64,000 nucleotides of DNA, taken from assembly GCA_964463965.1 (NCBI GenBank), contig CAYXED010000004.1, positions 124,001 to 188,000 of the forward strand. Direction: 5' to 3'. Positions 34,306 to 42,082 of the stretch are shown here, piece by piece. A program made the position numbers and the translations under genes. The notes under the pieces were generated by a model that was given only the letters and a program-made list of their open reading frames with translations, was not told the origin of the DNA and did no database searches. This DNA is from UBA2166 sp964463965. Lineage in GTDB: Bacteria > Nitrospirota > Nitrospiria > Nitrospirales > UBA2166. Within the stretch, counting starts at the first letter, position 1. Every line of letters starts with the position of its first letter.

Positions 34306-36390
34306 ATGGGGAGAATGAGAGCGACGGGGAAAACCGGACGAGCATCTTCAGGCTTCTTGCTTGTGCTGGGTGCTGTGGCGCTTGGTTTGGTGCTGGTAGG
34401 ATGTTCTGGTGAAGATGGGTTGGTTGGTCCTGCAGGGCCGGCCGGACCTCCAGGACCAGCTGGAGCAGTAGGACCGGCGGGTGCTGATGGTGCCGCAGGG
34501 GCAGCAGGACCAGCGGGTGCACGTGGTGCAGCAGGACCAGCAGGACCAGCAGGACCATCGGGTCCAGCAGGTGCTGATGGATCCGCAGGATCCGCAGGAG
34601 CTGCAGGAGCTGCAGGAGCTGCAGGATCTGGCACTGTTGTTCCGGGTGCTGCGTTAGCATCAGGAAAGGCCATTAAAGGGCCTATCGTTAATGGAACTGT
34701 TGTTCTGTCTATTTATGCGGACAACAATGGGGGAACCTGCCCAACTGTCGCCCCAACGACAGTAGTGGGTACTTCAGGTGCCCTTGAGCGTTGCACTATT
34801 GGTGCTTCTGGAACGACGGACGCAAATGGTGGTTTCGCGCTGACCATTCCAGATGACCAGTCTTCGTTGGTTGGTCCGCTTCACGTGGAAGTCTTTAACG
34901 GGACATTCATCGACGAAGTGACCGGTTTGACCAACACTGGGCCGCAGGGACCTGGAATTAACTCGAAGCTGCGTACTCTCGTTCCGCTTGAGTACTTGGA
35001 TGATCTGAGACCAGCCGGTGGTGCTGCGAACGTTGTCACTGTGGCTATTAGCGCCTTGACTGAGTTGGCCGCGACAAGAGCTCTTGGGGCTGGTACTGGA
35101 ACCCCAACCGCTGGTCAGGCGCATGCTGCCAATACTCAAACAGCATCGCTCTTTTCTTTGGACGATATTGATATTGCCAGAACGCTTCCTTCGGATATCA
35201 CGAATCCTGCTTCATCTTCTGATTCCGATGAATCAAAGCGTTATGGTATTGTCAATGCCGCTTTCTCTCAGCTAGCTCAGGTCGTCGAGGGTGACCAAGA
35301 CGTCCTGGATATCGTGAGAGTTGTTGGTCTTGACTATCAAGATGGTATTTTTGATGCTAAGGGACGTCTTACGAGTCCTTCTGATGCTGCTCTGACGTTA
35401 CCGGGTGCTTCCAGGAAGATTCCGGCGGCTACCATGGGGCCAACATTGGCAGCAGCTATTGAAACCATTCAGTCGAGTTCGGTAAACAATACCGGCACCA
35501 CGCTTGATGCAGCGGCTGTAGCGACCGTTCGTGGCGCACATCTCGCTTCAAATAACATTCTGACTTTGACCGATAACGGCTGTATCGTGGCAGATGCACG
35601 GTTGCCTTCTGGTTCGTTTATCTTTACGCGTGCTATCTCTACGGGTATTGCGACACTGCGTAACGCATTTGGTGGTAATGGTTCGGTGGATGGCTCTGGT
35701 TTTCGCGCCGTTGGTACCGACAATAACGCAAATACCTTTTTCTCTGCGCAGTCTGTGAATATTCGTTGTGTCTTGGCAAACTTCTCACAGGGTGCCACCG
35801 CGCTTGGTGATCGTGGTTCTGGACAGATTACCGTCAGTCCTCGGTTTACCATTCGTGATGCGACAGCTGACGATGCCACCAATAGTCTCGCGGCTGCAGC
35901 GCACGGAACCGGTTCTAAGAGAACTGTCACCGGTACTTTGTCTGCTATGACAATCAACAACAACCCAACGGGTGTAACTGGGTCTCAGCCTGAGGGTACG
36001 ACTATCACAATTACCGGTATGCGTGATGTCAATGGCAGCACCATCAGAATTGACACGCCACTTCCGCCATCATCGATCCTGAACCAGGGCGGAAATGTTG
36101 TTCGGTTTGTTCCGAATGCGTTGATTGGTGCTCTAAGTGCCAAGGGATTATCGCAATTTGATACTCTGGCGAAGGACGGTATTTTTGTCTATGAAGTGAC
36201 ACCGGGCTTCCCAGTATACTTGCATGCCAATGCTGGCAGCACGACTGAGAGCAATGCACCACCGGCGGCCCGTCCACAGACCTGTAATGGTAATCCGGAT
36301 GGAACGACGACTACGAGTGGTACTGGTTTCAGTGGTACATCGTGTGTCAGTGTTACAACAGTCAGAGGATCTTTGGAGGTCAAGCAGTAA
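34306..36390 (+). CDS. Collagen-like lipoprotein B
   Basis: 694 residues from the ATG at 34306, with AGGAGG nine bases before it. A lipobox signal peptide ends LVLVGC. A collagen-like stretch of roughly 28 uninterrupted Gly-X-Y triplets follows (about residues 37-120; GPA, GAD, GAA, GPP types), a little longer than in paralogue A. The common domain then begins: ASGKAIKGPIVNGTV, GTFIDEVTGLTNTGPQ, YGIVNAAFSQ, RFVPNALIGAL and FDTLAKDGIFVYEVTPGFPVYL, each with a counterpart in paralogue A. No catalytic motif is visible. It probably projects a collagen-like stalk near the membrane with a variable C-terminal head. A terminator follows. Confidence 0.88.
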   Translation: MGRMRATGKTGRASSGFLLVLGAVALGLVLVGCSGEDGLVGPAGPAGPPGPAGAVGPAGADGAAGAAGPAGARGAAGPAGPAGPSGPAGADGSAGSAGAAGAAGAAGSGTVVPGAALASGKAIKGPIVNGTVVLSIYADNNGGTCPTVAPTTVVGTSGALERCTIGASGTTDANGGFALTIPDDQSSLVGPLHVEVFNGTFIDEVTGLTNTGPQGPGINSKLRTLVPLEYLDDLRPAGGAANVVTVAISALTELAATRALGAGTGTPTAGQAHAANTQTASLFSLDDIDIARTLPSDITNPASSSDSDESKRYGIVNAAFSQLAQVVEGDQDVLDIVRVVGLDYQDGIFDAKGRLTSPSDAALTLPGASRKIPAATMGPTLAAAIETIQSSSVNNTGTTLDAAAVATVRGAHLASNNILTLTDNGCIVADARLPSGSFIFTRAISTGIATLRNAFGGNGSVDGSGFRAVGTDNNANTFFSAQSVNIRCVLANFSQGATALGDRGSGQITVSPRFTIRDATADDATNSLAAAAHGTGSKRTVTGTLSAMTINNNPTGVTGSQPEGTTITITGMRDVNGSTIRIDTPLPPSSILNQGGNVVRFVPNALIGALSAKGLSQFDTLAKDGIFVYEVTPGFPVYLHANAGSTTESNAPPAARPQTCNGNPDGTTTTSGTGFSGTSCVSVTTVRGSLEVKQ
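34420..34635 (+). repeat. DNA repeats encoding the collagen-like stalk
   Basis: Many 9-base near-repeats of the type GGA-CCA-GCA, GGA-TCC-GCA and GGA-GCT-GCA run in the reading frame. The tightest block is at about 34590-34625, where GGAGCTGCA occurs three times in a row. Such blocks can vary in length by slippage. Confidence 0.75.
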
Positions 36391-36448
36391 GCCAAAGATC
36401 TGCTAAGCTGATCGGCGTTTCTTTAGGTCGGTTAGTTTAAGAACATCG

Positions 36449-36486
36449 ATGGGCCTACCGTGTTATGCGGTAGGCCCATTTGTTTT
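36449..36486 (+). terminator. Strong rho-independent terminator
   Basis: ATGGGCCTACCG (36449-36460) and CGGTAGGCCCAT (36468-36479) form a perfect 12-bp stem with a 7-base loop (TGTTATG), followed by TTGTTTTT. It ends the collagen-like lipoprotein B transcript. Confidence 0.93.
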
Positions 36487-36803
36487 TACACTCCACTAAG
36501 AACTGTCACAAATTCCTCTACTTTTGCGCTCTCTGTATTAATTCTGTATCCAGATTGATACGACAATCTAGGAAAATGTACTAAAAGAGCTACAGTGGCC
36601 AGGTTTTGATAGGTGGAGTTTTCTTTCCCCTGCGGGACTGACTCGTATTCTTCTTTGTTAATACGGTATTTTAAGGTTGCAATGTGTAAAACTATATACA
36701 TATTTGAATTGGCATATAATATGCATACATATTGGTCAGTATTTCTTTTTCAAGTAGAACATTAAATTAGAGTGACAAACTTACGACACATTACGACAAA
36801 AGT

Positions 36804-36832
36804 TTGACATTTTATGTGGCACCGCGTATGGT
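36804..36832 (+). promoter_or_regulatory. Promoter candidate of the Kelch/InlB-like protein gene
   Basis: TTGACA (36804-36809), a 17-base spacer and TATGGT (36827-36832). It lies about 145 bases before the start codon. Two copies of TTACGACA sit just before it and could be an activator site. Confidence 0.5.
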
Positions 36833-36975
36833 AGGCGGACTTGTATATAGGTGGGTAGGCAATCGGGGGGATGGTCTATCTAAATATTAAGCAATTTGTG
36901 GACATGTAAATCATATCGGAGACGTATGGCAGATGTGCTTTTATCTGGCCAGCCTGATTTCTAGGAGGAGTAACG

Positions 36976-39900
36976 ATGCGAAGTAGATGGATTGTGGGTA
37001 GATCGCTGTGTATGTGGGCAATTGGAGTGGCCCTTTTGTTGGGCTCGGTGAGTACTGTCGTAGGGCAGACCTTTACAGCAACTGGGAGTTTGTCATCTTC
37101 ACGTACTTTCCACACTTCGACTCTTCTGACTGATGGTCGAGTACTTATTGTTGGTGGTGGAAGTACTGCTACAGCGGAATTATATGATCCAACTATTGCA
37201 GGGTTTCTCCAGGCAGGAACTTTGGCAACAGCACGGACGCTTCATAGTGCAACCTTGTTAATCAATGGTAAGGTGCTTGTTGCGGGTGGTGGAACATCTG
37301 GAGCCGCCACAGCTGAACTCTACGATCCCTTAACGGCATCGTTTTCGGTAACGGGTTCAATGCTTTCTGACCGAAGCAATCATACTGCTACGTTGTTACC
37401 AAGTGGTGACGTGTTAATTCTTGGTGGTATGAGTGCAGATGGCCGCGCGCTTGCCACAGCGGAGCTTTATGATCCAGATACGGAAACTTTTGTCTCGAGT
37501 GGCGTGATGTCTACTGCCCGTATGTTCCATGCGGCGTCGCTACTTTCAGATGGGAGGGTATTGATTGCTGGAGGTTTTGATAACTCGGGCAGCACCGTTG
37601 GCACTGCAGAGGTTTTTGATCCTGTAACACGAACGTTTTCAAGTACAGGAAGCATGACGGCAGCACGTAGTAATCACACTGCCACGTTGTTATCAAGTGG
37701 ACAGGTGGTAGTTGCCGGAGGTTTAGGCACGGGAAGTATTACTTTGAATACGAGTGAAGTCTATGATCCGACAACAGGATCGTTTACTGCGACAGGAACA
37801 ATGAGTAGTACTCGAAGTCACCATACAGCAACACGTTTAGCAAATGGGCAAGTGTTGCTTGTTGGAAGTCTGGAAGGAACAGCTAGCGCAGAAATTTTTG
37901 ATCCAACGACGTCAACTTTTTCTCCTACTGTTAGTTTAGTCTCTGCACGGTCATTTCAAGGGGCTACTCTGTTGTTGAGTGGACAGGTGTTAATTACAGG
38001 AGGTGGGCAGTCGGGGACGACCGCTGAGCTTTTTGATGCACCTAATGTGTTTGAGCCTTCAGTTGTTAGCGTGCTTGGTCCGCTTGAAGGAGGATTTACC
38101 TCAACAATCAGCAACATGGGTGCAGCACGGCAGAGCCACACAGCCACTCTCTTATCAAGTGGGGGGGTACTTGTCTCAGGAGGCTTGGGTGGCGGAGGCA
38201 GTACTGCGGAGGTGTATGATTCACCTACAGAGAGTTTTGTGCCGGTCGGAAGTATGACTACGTCTCGCACAGAACATACGTCAACTGAGTTGCGAGATGG
38301 GCGTGTTCTGATTGTTGGCGGTGCAGTTGGTGATGACACACCAGCCGAATTATTTGATACTTCGACAGACACCTTTACAGGCACTGGTCTGATGGTCACC
38401 GAACGGCGACGGCACACTGCCTCGGCGTTATCAGATGGCCGGGTGTTAATAGCCGGCGGACGTAGTCAAGATGGCGTGGTGCTTGCATCGTCTGAAATCT
38501 ATGATCCATCTACGGAATCGTTCGGTGAGGGCGATAGTATGGATGCGGCTAGAAGTTTGCATACTGCCACGACGCTATCTGATGGGACCATTCTTGTTGT
38601 CGGGGGAAATGACTCCGATGGTTTTCCAGTACGAAGTGCTGAAATTTTTGACCCTGTGACTGGGATATTCTCTTCGACGGGTAGTCTAGGCACTGCGCGT
38701 GCTCGCCATACCGCTACATTATTGGAAACCGGTGAGGTTCTTGTGACGGGTGGGGTTGGTGCTTCAGTAAGTGCAGAGGTCTTCAATCCAAGTACAGGGC
38801 AGTTCACTCAGGTTGGCAGTTTGGTAGAGGCAAGAGAAAATCATACTGCAACACGTCTTTCGAGTGGGCATGTTCTTTTAATCGGTGGAAACTTAAGTCT
38901 AGATGCTGAGTTCTACAATCCGTCTACAGCACAGTTTGAGGCGGTTGTGAATATGATGACTGATTCTCGTCAAATGCACACGGCAACGTTACTACAAACC
39001 GGACGAGTGCTCGTCGCAGGAGGTATTGGAATTCTTGAGACTGCAGAGCTTTTCGCTCGTAATACGCCTGACGTTAATCTGATAATTACAAAGCTACGCG
39101 TTAAACCAAAACAGTCTGGGAACAAGCTAAAGGTTATATTACAAGCTCAAAACTCTGGTACGGAAGTTGCGGTTGGACCACTGGTAGCTTCCTTGTTCTT
39201 GTCGGTAGATGAAATTGTAGATGAGCAGGATGCTCTCCTTCAGACGATTTCTGTCGATAGTATTGAGGGTGGGAATCAGGCGAAGCTCAAGTTTAAAGTA
39301 AAAGGCCTTGGGAGTATTGGTGGAATGTATGCAGTCGTCAAACTTACTGCTGCTGCTGGAGAGGAGAATCTTCAGAATAATACAGTCTCAGGGCTTATTG
39401 AGGAGTTGCCTCAGTCTGTCATTGTTACTCGTTCTGGAGACGGCTTTGGCACGGTTACCAGCAGTCCTGATGGAGTAGCATGTGGAGAAATTTGTATTGC
39501 AAGCTTTGCTCCGAACGAAAATTTAGTTTTAACAGCAACAGCTGACCAAGGCTCAACCTTTGGAGGATGGGGTGGAGACGAGTGCGACATTTCGTTGATC
39601 GCAGAAGACTTCAAGTCTGGAACATGTGAGTTTCTTCCATTGCTCAAGGAGCGGTCAGTAAATGGGCTCTTTACACTTGACTTCTCGCCAGCCGTAACGC
39701 TTGGATTGACCGTGATTGGTTCTGGTAATATTTCGAGTATACCTGGAAACTTGTTATGCGGAACGACGGATCAGCCGGTGTGTAATGGTACCTTTGACCA
39801 GGGCAGTGTCGTGGTTCTTACGGCAACGCCAGATCCAGGAAATGAATTCATTTCTTGGAGTGGTGGTGGGTGTGGAGGCGCCGGACTTTGCTCTGTGACT

Positions 39901-40788
39901 ATGGGTCAGAGTCATTCCGTGGTTGCTGAGTTTGCGGTGAGTACAGCCACGACGACACCGACTACAACCACGACGACACCGACCACAACCACGACGACAC
40001 CGACCACAACCACTGCGTCATTGACCATCACAACAAGTGGTACTGGCACTGGATCGATTGTGAGTGTACCTACAGGGATTTCATGTGGTCTGGATTGTAC
40101 AGAAACGTACACTATTGGAACTAATGTTTCACTAACCGCTACTGCAGCTGCTGGATCAACTTTCACTGGATGGACGGGTGGAGGCTGTGTCGGAACCGGA
40201 TTGTGTGTTGTTTCGATGTCAGCGTTGACAACCGTCACAGCCCAATTTACAAGCAGTGTAGGTACAACCACTAACCTGACGGTGACTGAAATACGGGAAA
40301 CCGCAGGTGCAGGAACTATCACAGGGACTGGTATCAACTGTGGAAATGGTGGAGTGTTGACGGACTGTACGCAGACATTCGATACCAACACCAGCGTGGT
40401 TCTGACTGCGACTGTAGGTGCGGACACTACCTTTGTCGGATGGGTAGGCGGTGGATGTTCGGGGACCTCAACGTGTACGGTGACAATGGATCAGAATCAG
40501 GAAGTTCGAGCGGTCTTTGAAAAAAATGAGGTCGATGCAACGTCAAGTCTTCTCAATAAGACTTTGGGCGTTGGAATGTCAGGTTTAGGCGCTGGGACCG
40601 TAACGGGACTCGATATTAATTGTGGTTCTGACTGCGCACAAAAATACCCAGCAGGCTCAGTAGTTGTTCTGACAGCAACTCCAGGAGCAGGATCCACGTT
40701 TGGTGGCTGGAGTGGGCAGTGTAGCGGCCTAGATCAGTGTGTTGTCATCATGGACGCTTCTGCAATTGTCAACGCAGTATTTAATTAG
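36976..40788 (+). CDS. Giant secreted Kelch / CARDB / InlB-B-repeat-like protein
   Basis: 1270 residues with a signal peptide ending near TVVGQ. Fourteen Kelch-like units fill about residues 30-695, each of the form F-x-x-G-S-M-x-x-x-R-x-x-H-T-A-T-L-L-x-x-G-x-V-L-h-x-G-G, enough for two seven-bladed propellers. A CARDB-like sandwich lies at about 695-810. Five divergent InlB B-repeat-like units follow, each with conserved Cys residues and a [FW]-x-G-W-[GSTV]-G motif (for example TFGGWSGQC). A Thr/Pro linker (TTTPTTTTTTP) separates units 2 and 3. AGGAGG precedes the ATG. It is probably exported and surface-attached; the paired Cys residues suggest disulfide-stabilised repeats. A terminator follows. 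Confidence 0.9.
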   Translation: MRSRWIVGRSLCMWAIGVALLLGSVSTVVGQTFTATGSLSSSRTFHTSTLLTDGRVLIVGGGSTATAELYDPTIAGFLQAGTLATARTLHSATLLINGKVLVAGGGTSGAATAELYDPLTASFSVTGSMLSDRSNHTATLLPSGDVLILGGMSADGRALATAELYDPDTETFVSSGVMSTARMFHAASLLSDGRVLIAGGFDNSGSTVGTAEVFDPVTRTFSSTGSMTAARSNHTATLLSSGQVVVAGGLGTGSITLNTSEVYDPTTGSFTATGTMSSTRSHHTATRLANGQVLLVGSLEGTASAEIFDPTTSTFSPTVSLVSARSFQGATLLLSGQVLITGGGQSGTTAELFDAPNVFEPSVVSVLGPLEGGFTSTISNMGAARQSHTATLLSSGGVLVSGGLGGGGSTAEVYDSPTESFVPVGSMTTSRTEHTSTELRDGRVLIVGGAVGDDTPAELFDTSTDTFTGTGLMVTERRRHTASALSDGRVLIAGGRSQDGVVLASSEIYDPSTESFGEGDSMDAARSLHTATTLSDGTILVVGGNDSDGFPVRSAEIFDPVTGIFSSTGSLGTARARHTATLLETGEVLVTGGVGASVSAEVFNPSTGQFTQVGSLVEARENHTATRLSSGHVLLIGGNLSLDAEFYNPSTAQFEAVVNMMTDSRQMHTATLLQTGRVLVAGGIGILETAELFARNTPDVNLIITKLRVKPKQSGNKLKVILQAQNSGTEVAVGPLVASLFLSVDEIVDEQDALLQTISVDSIEGGNQAKLKFKVKGLGSIGGMYAVVKLTAAAGEENLQNNTVSGLIEELPQSVIVTRSGDGFGTVTSSPDGVACGEICIASFAPNENLVLTATADQGSTFGGWGGDECDISLIAEDFKSGTCEFLPLLKERSVNGLFTLDFSPAVTLGLTVIGSGNISSIPGNLLCGTTDQPVCNGTFDQGSVVVLTATPDPGNEFISWSGGGCGGAGLCSVTMGQSHSVVAEFAVSTATTTPTTTTTTPTTTTTTPTTTTASLTITTSGTGTGSIVSVPTGISCGLDCTETYTIGTNVSLTATAAAGSTFTGWTGGGCVGTGLCVVSMSALTTVTAQFTSSVGTTTNLTVTEIRETAGAGTITGTGINCGNGGVLTDCTQTFDTNTSVVLTATVGADTTFVGWVGGGCSGTSTCTVTMDQNQEVRAVFEKNEVDATSSLLNKTLGVGMSGLGAGTVTGLDINCGSDCAQKYPAGSVVVLTATPGAGSTFGGWSGQCSGLDQCVVIMDASAIVNAVFN
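39949..40011 (+). repeat. 21-base tandem repeat (three copies) coding a Thr/Pro linker
   Basis: The unit ACGACGACACCGACCACAACC occurs three times in tandem at 39949, 39970 and 39991, the first copy with one base different (T at 39963). It encodes a Thr-rich linker with Pro that resembles heavily O-glycosylated linkers. Confidence 0.9.
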
Positions 40789-40811
40789 TTTTTATTAGGT
40801 ATTACCCTTCC

Positions 40812-40859
40812 TACGTTGTGGGTGGAGCCTGCTAATGCTCTGCCTACAACGTAATTTTT
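40812..40859 (+). terminator. Rho-independent terminator after the Kelch protein gene
   Basis: TACGTTGTGGGTGGAGC (40812-40828) pairs with GCTCTGCCTACAACGTA (40837-40853) including three G-T wobbles, with an 8-base loop and ATTTTTC after it. Because it is flanked by convergent genes it may also serve the minus-strand lipocalin-like gene. Confidence 0.85.
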
Positions 40860-40931
40860 CCTGAAAAATTTTATGCGTGTTCTCTGCAGTCTTTTGTTTT
40901 GTCTAAAGGGTTTCAGGGGGGGTAGAATTGA

Positions 40932-41366
40932 CTATGCCATCCTGTTCCAGAGTGCTTGTACAATTTGCTCCTGTCCAGCGAATAGGCCTTGCGGGGTGGT
41001 CAGTGTGAGTTGAGTACCAGAAAATTCAAAAAATCGTGTTTGCGTCGTTCCCACCCAGTTTGGAAGTAAACTACATTCCAAAATATGAGAGATGGTTTTC
41101 TCCTTCACGTTTACAACATAAGTGCCGCAGTAGGCAATATAGCCTGCAAAGGCGCTTTGAATTTCCTCTGCACTTCCGATCAATGGATCTCCAGAGGAAA
41201 ATCTAGGACGTTCCCGACGCATCACGTGTCCTGACATATGCCCGGATGCGTCATACATAATCATTCCAATAGGATCATGCCCCAATGGTTGAGTCACCAT
41301 GCCGTTTGAGCGTACAAATTCAAACGAGATAAGGTTCCAGGTTCCAATAAACTGGTCTTGTCCCAT
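40932..41366 (-). CDS. Lipocalin-like domain protein
   Basis: 144 residues without a signal peptide. FIGTWNLISFEFVRSNG at the start, MIMYDASGHMSGHVM in the middle and TRFFEFSGTQLTLTTP near the end match the lipocalin_5/lipocalin-like family (PF13924), a small beta-barrel found in many bacteria, sometimes near biosynthetic genes. No ligand can be read from sequence. It lies 17 bases downstream of nth on the minus strand, with the ATG at 41366 and GAAGGAGCATT before it (a fair ribosome binding site). Confidence 0.83.
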   Translation of the reverse strand: MGQDQFIGTWNLISFEFVRSNGMVTQPLGHDPIGMIMYDASGHMSGHVMRRERPRFSSGDPLIGSAEEIQSAFAGYIAYCGTYVVNVKEKTISHILECSLLPNWVGTTQTRFFEFSGTQLTLTTPQGLFAGQEQIVQALWNRMA

Positions 41367-41383
41367 AATGCTCCTTCGAGTTT

Positions 41384-42067
41384 TTATGTTTTAGATTGTT
41401 GAGATAATAATTTGGTCTTGCCTTCAAAGGTACATAAGTCATCAATAATACATGTTGAGCAGGCGGGGGTTCGTGCCTTACAGGTATAGCGCCCGTGCAA
41501 TATGAGCCAATGATGGGCATGATGTTTCCATTTTTTTGGAATGATCATTTCGAGTCCATGCTCTACCTCAAGAGGGGTTTTCCCAAGCGCGAGCCCAGTA
41601 CGGTTACTGACACGAAAAATATGGGTGTCCACAGCAATTGTTGGAAGTCCAAAAGCGGAGTTTAAAACCACATTAGCTGTTTTCCTTCCTACGCCTGGAA
41701 GGCTCTCAAGGGCCTCACGTGTATGAGGAATTTTTCCATTATATTGTTCAACAAGAATATGACTCAGGGCGATGATATTTTTTGATTTGGTATTATATAG
41801 GCCAATTGTTTTCACATACTCTCGAAGTCGTTGCTCACCCAATTGAAGCATTTTTTTGGGTGTATTCGCGACCTTAAATAATGCAGGTGTTGCTTTGTTT
41901 ACTCCCACGTCCGTTGCTTGTGCAGATAATACGACTGCTATAAGAAGGGTGTAAGGGTTGAGGTAGTGCAGCTCAGTTTGTGGAGAAGGATTTTGACGAG
42001 ATAGACGAAGAAATATTTCATTGGCTGCAGTTGGTGGGATTGAGGTTGTCGAGTTAATGGTGGGCAC
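41384..42067 (-). CDS. nth: Endonuclease III (Nth)
   Basis: 227 residues. The helix-hairpin-helix LPGVGRKTANVVLNSAFG carries the catalytic Lys, and TIAVDTHIFRVSNRTGL holds the catalytic Asp. C-KARTPA-C-ST-C-IIDDL-C is the [4Fe-4S] loop with the usual C-x6-C-x2-C-x5-C spacing. It removes oxidised pyrimidines by base excision repair. An N-terminal extension of about 20 residues is longer than E. coli Nth. It follows proS after 15 bases on the minus strand, so co-transcription is likely. Confidence 0.95.
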   Translation of the reverse strand: MPTINSTTSIPPTAANEIFLRLSRQNPSPQTELHYLNPYTLLIAVVLSAQATDVGVNKATPALFKVANTPKKMLQLGEQRLREYVKTIGLYNTKSKNIIALSHILVEQYNGKIPHTREALESLPGVGRKTANVVLNSAFGLPTIAVDTHIFRVSNRTGLALGKTPLEVEHGLEMIIPKKWKHHAHHWLILHGRYTCKARTPACSTCIIDDLCTFEGKTKLLSQQSKT

Positions 42068-42082
42068 GAGCCGCTTTCTGCT

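Larger units (their letters stand above)
36391..36975 (+). other. Gene-free region before the Kelch protein gene
   Basis: 585 bases. It contains a terminator (36449-36486) and a promoter candidate (36804-36832) preceded by a direct repeat of TTACGACA. A 71-residue minus-strand frame at 36486-36701 has no ribosome binding site and I do not call it. The rest is AT-rich and shows nothing else. Confidence 0.6.

Noticed and set aside
34166..34673. Minus-strand frames of 130-165 residues rich in Pro, Ala or Leu/Gln/His
   Set aside because: They are the antisense image of the collagen-like triplet repeats of lipoprotein B (GC-rich repeats leave other frames open). No ribosome binding site or credible composition.
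36486..36701. 71-residue minus-strand frame in the gap
   Set aside because: It lacks a ribosome binding site and overlaps the T tract of a terminator; probably chance.
39912..40427. Val-rich minus-strand frame (VVVVVVG repeats)
   Set aside because: Antisense of the Thr/Pro linker and InlB-like repeats of the Kelch protein; shadow.
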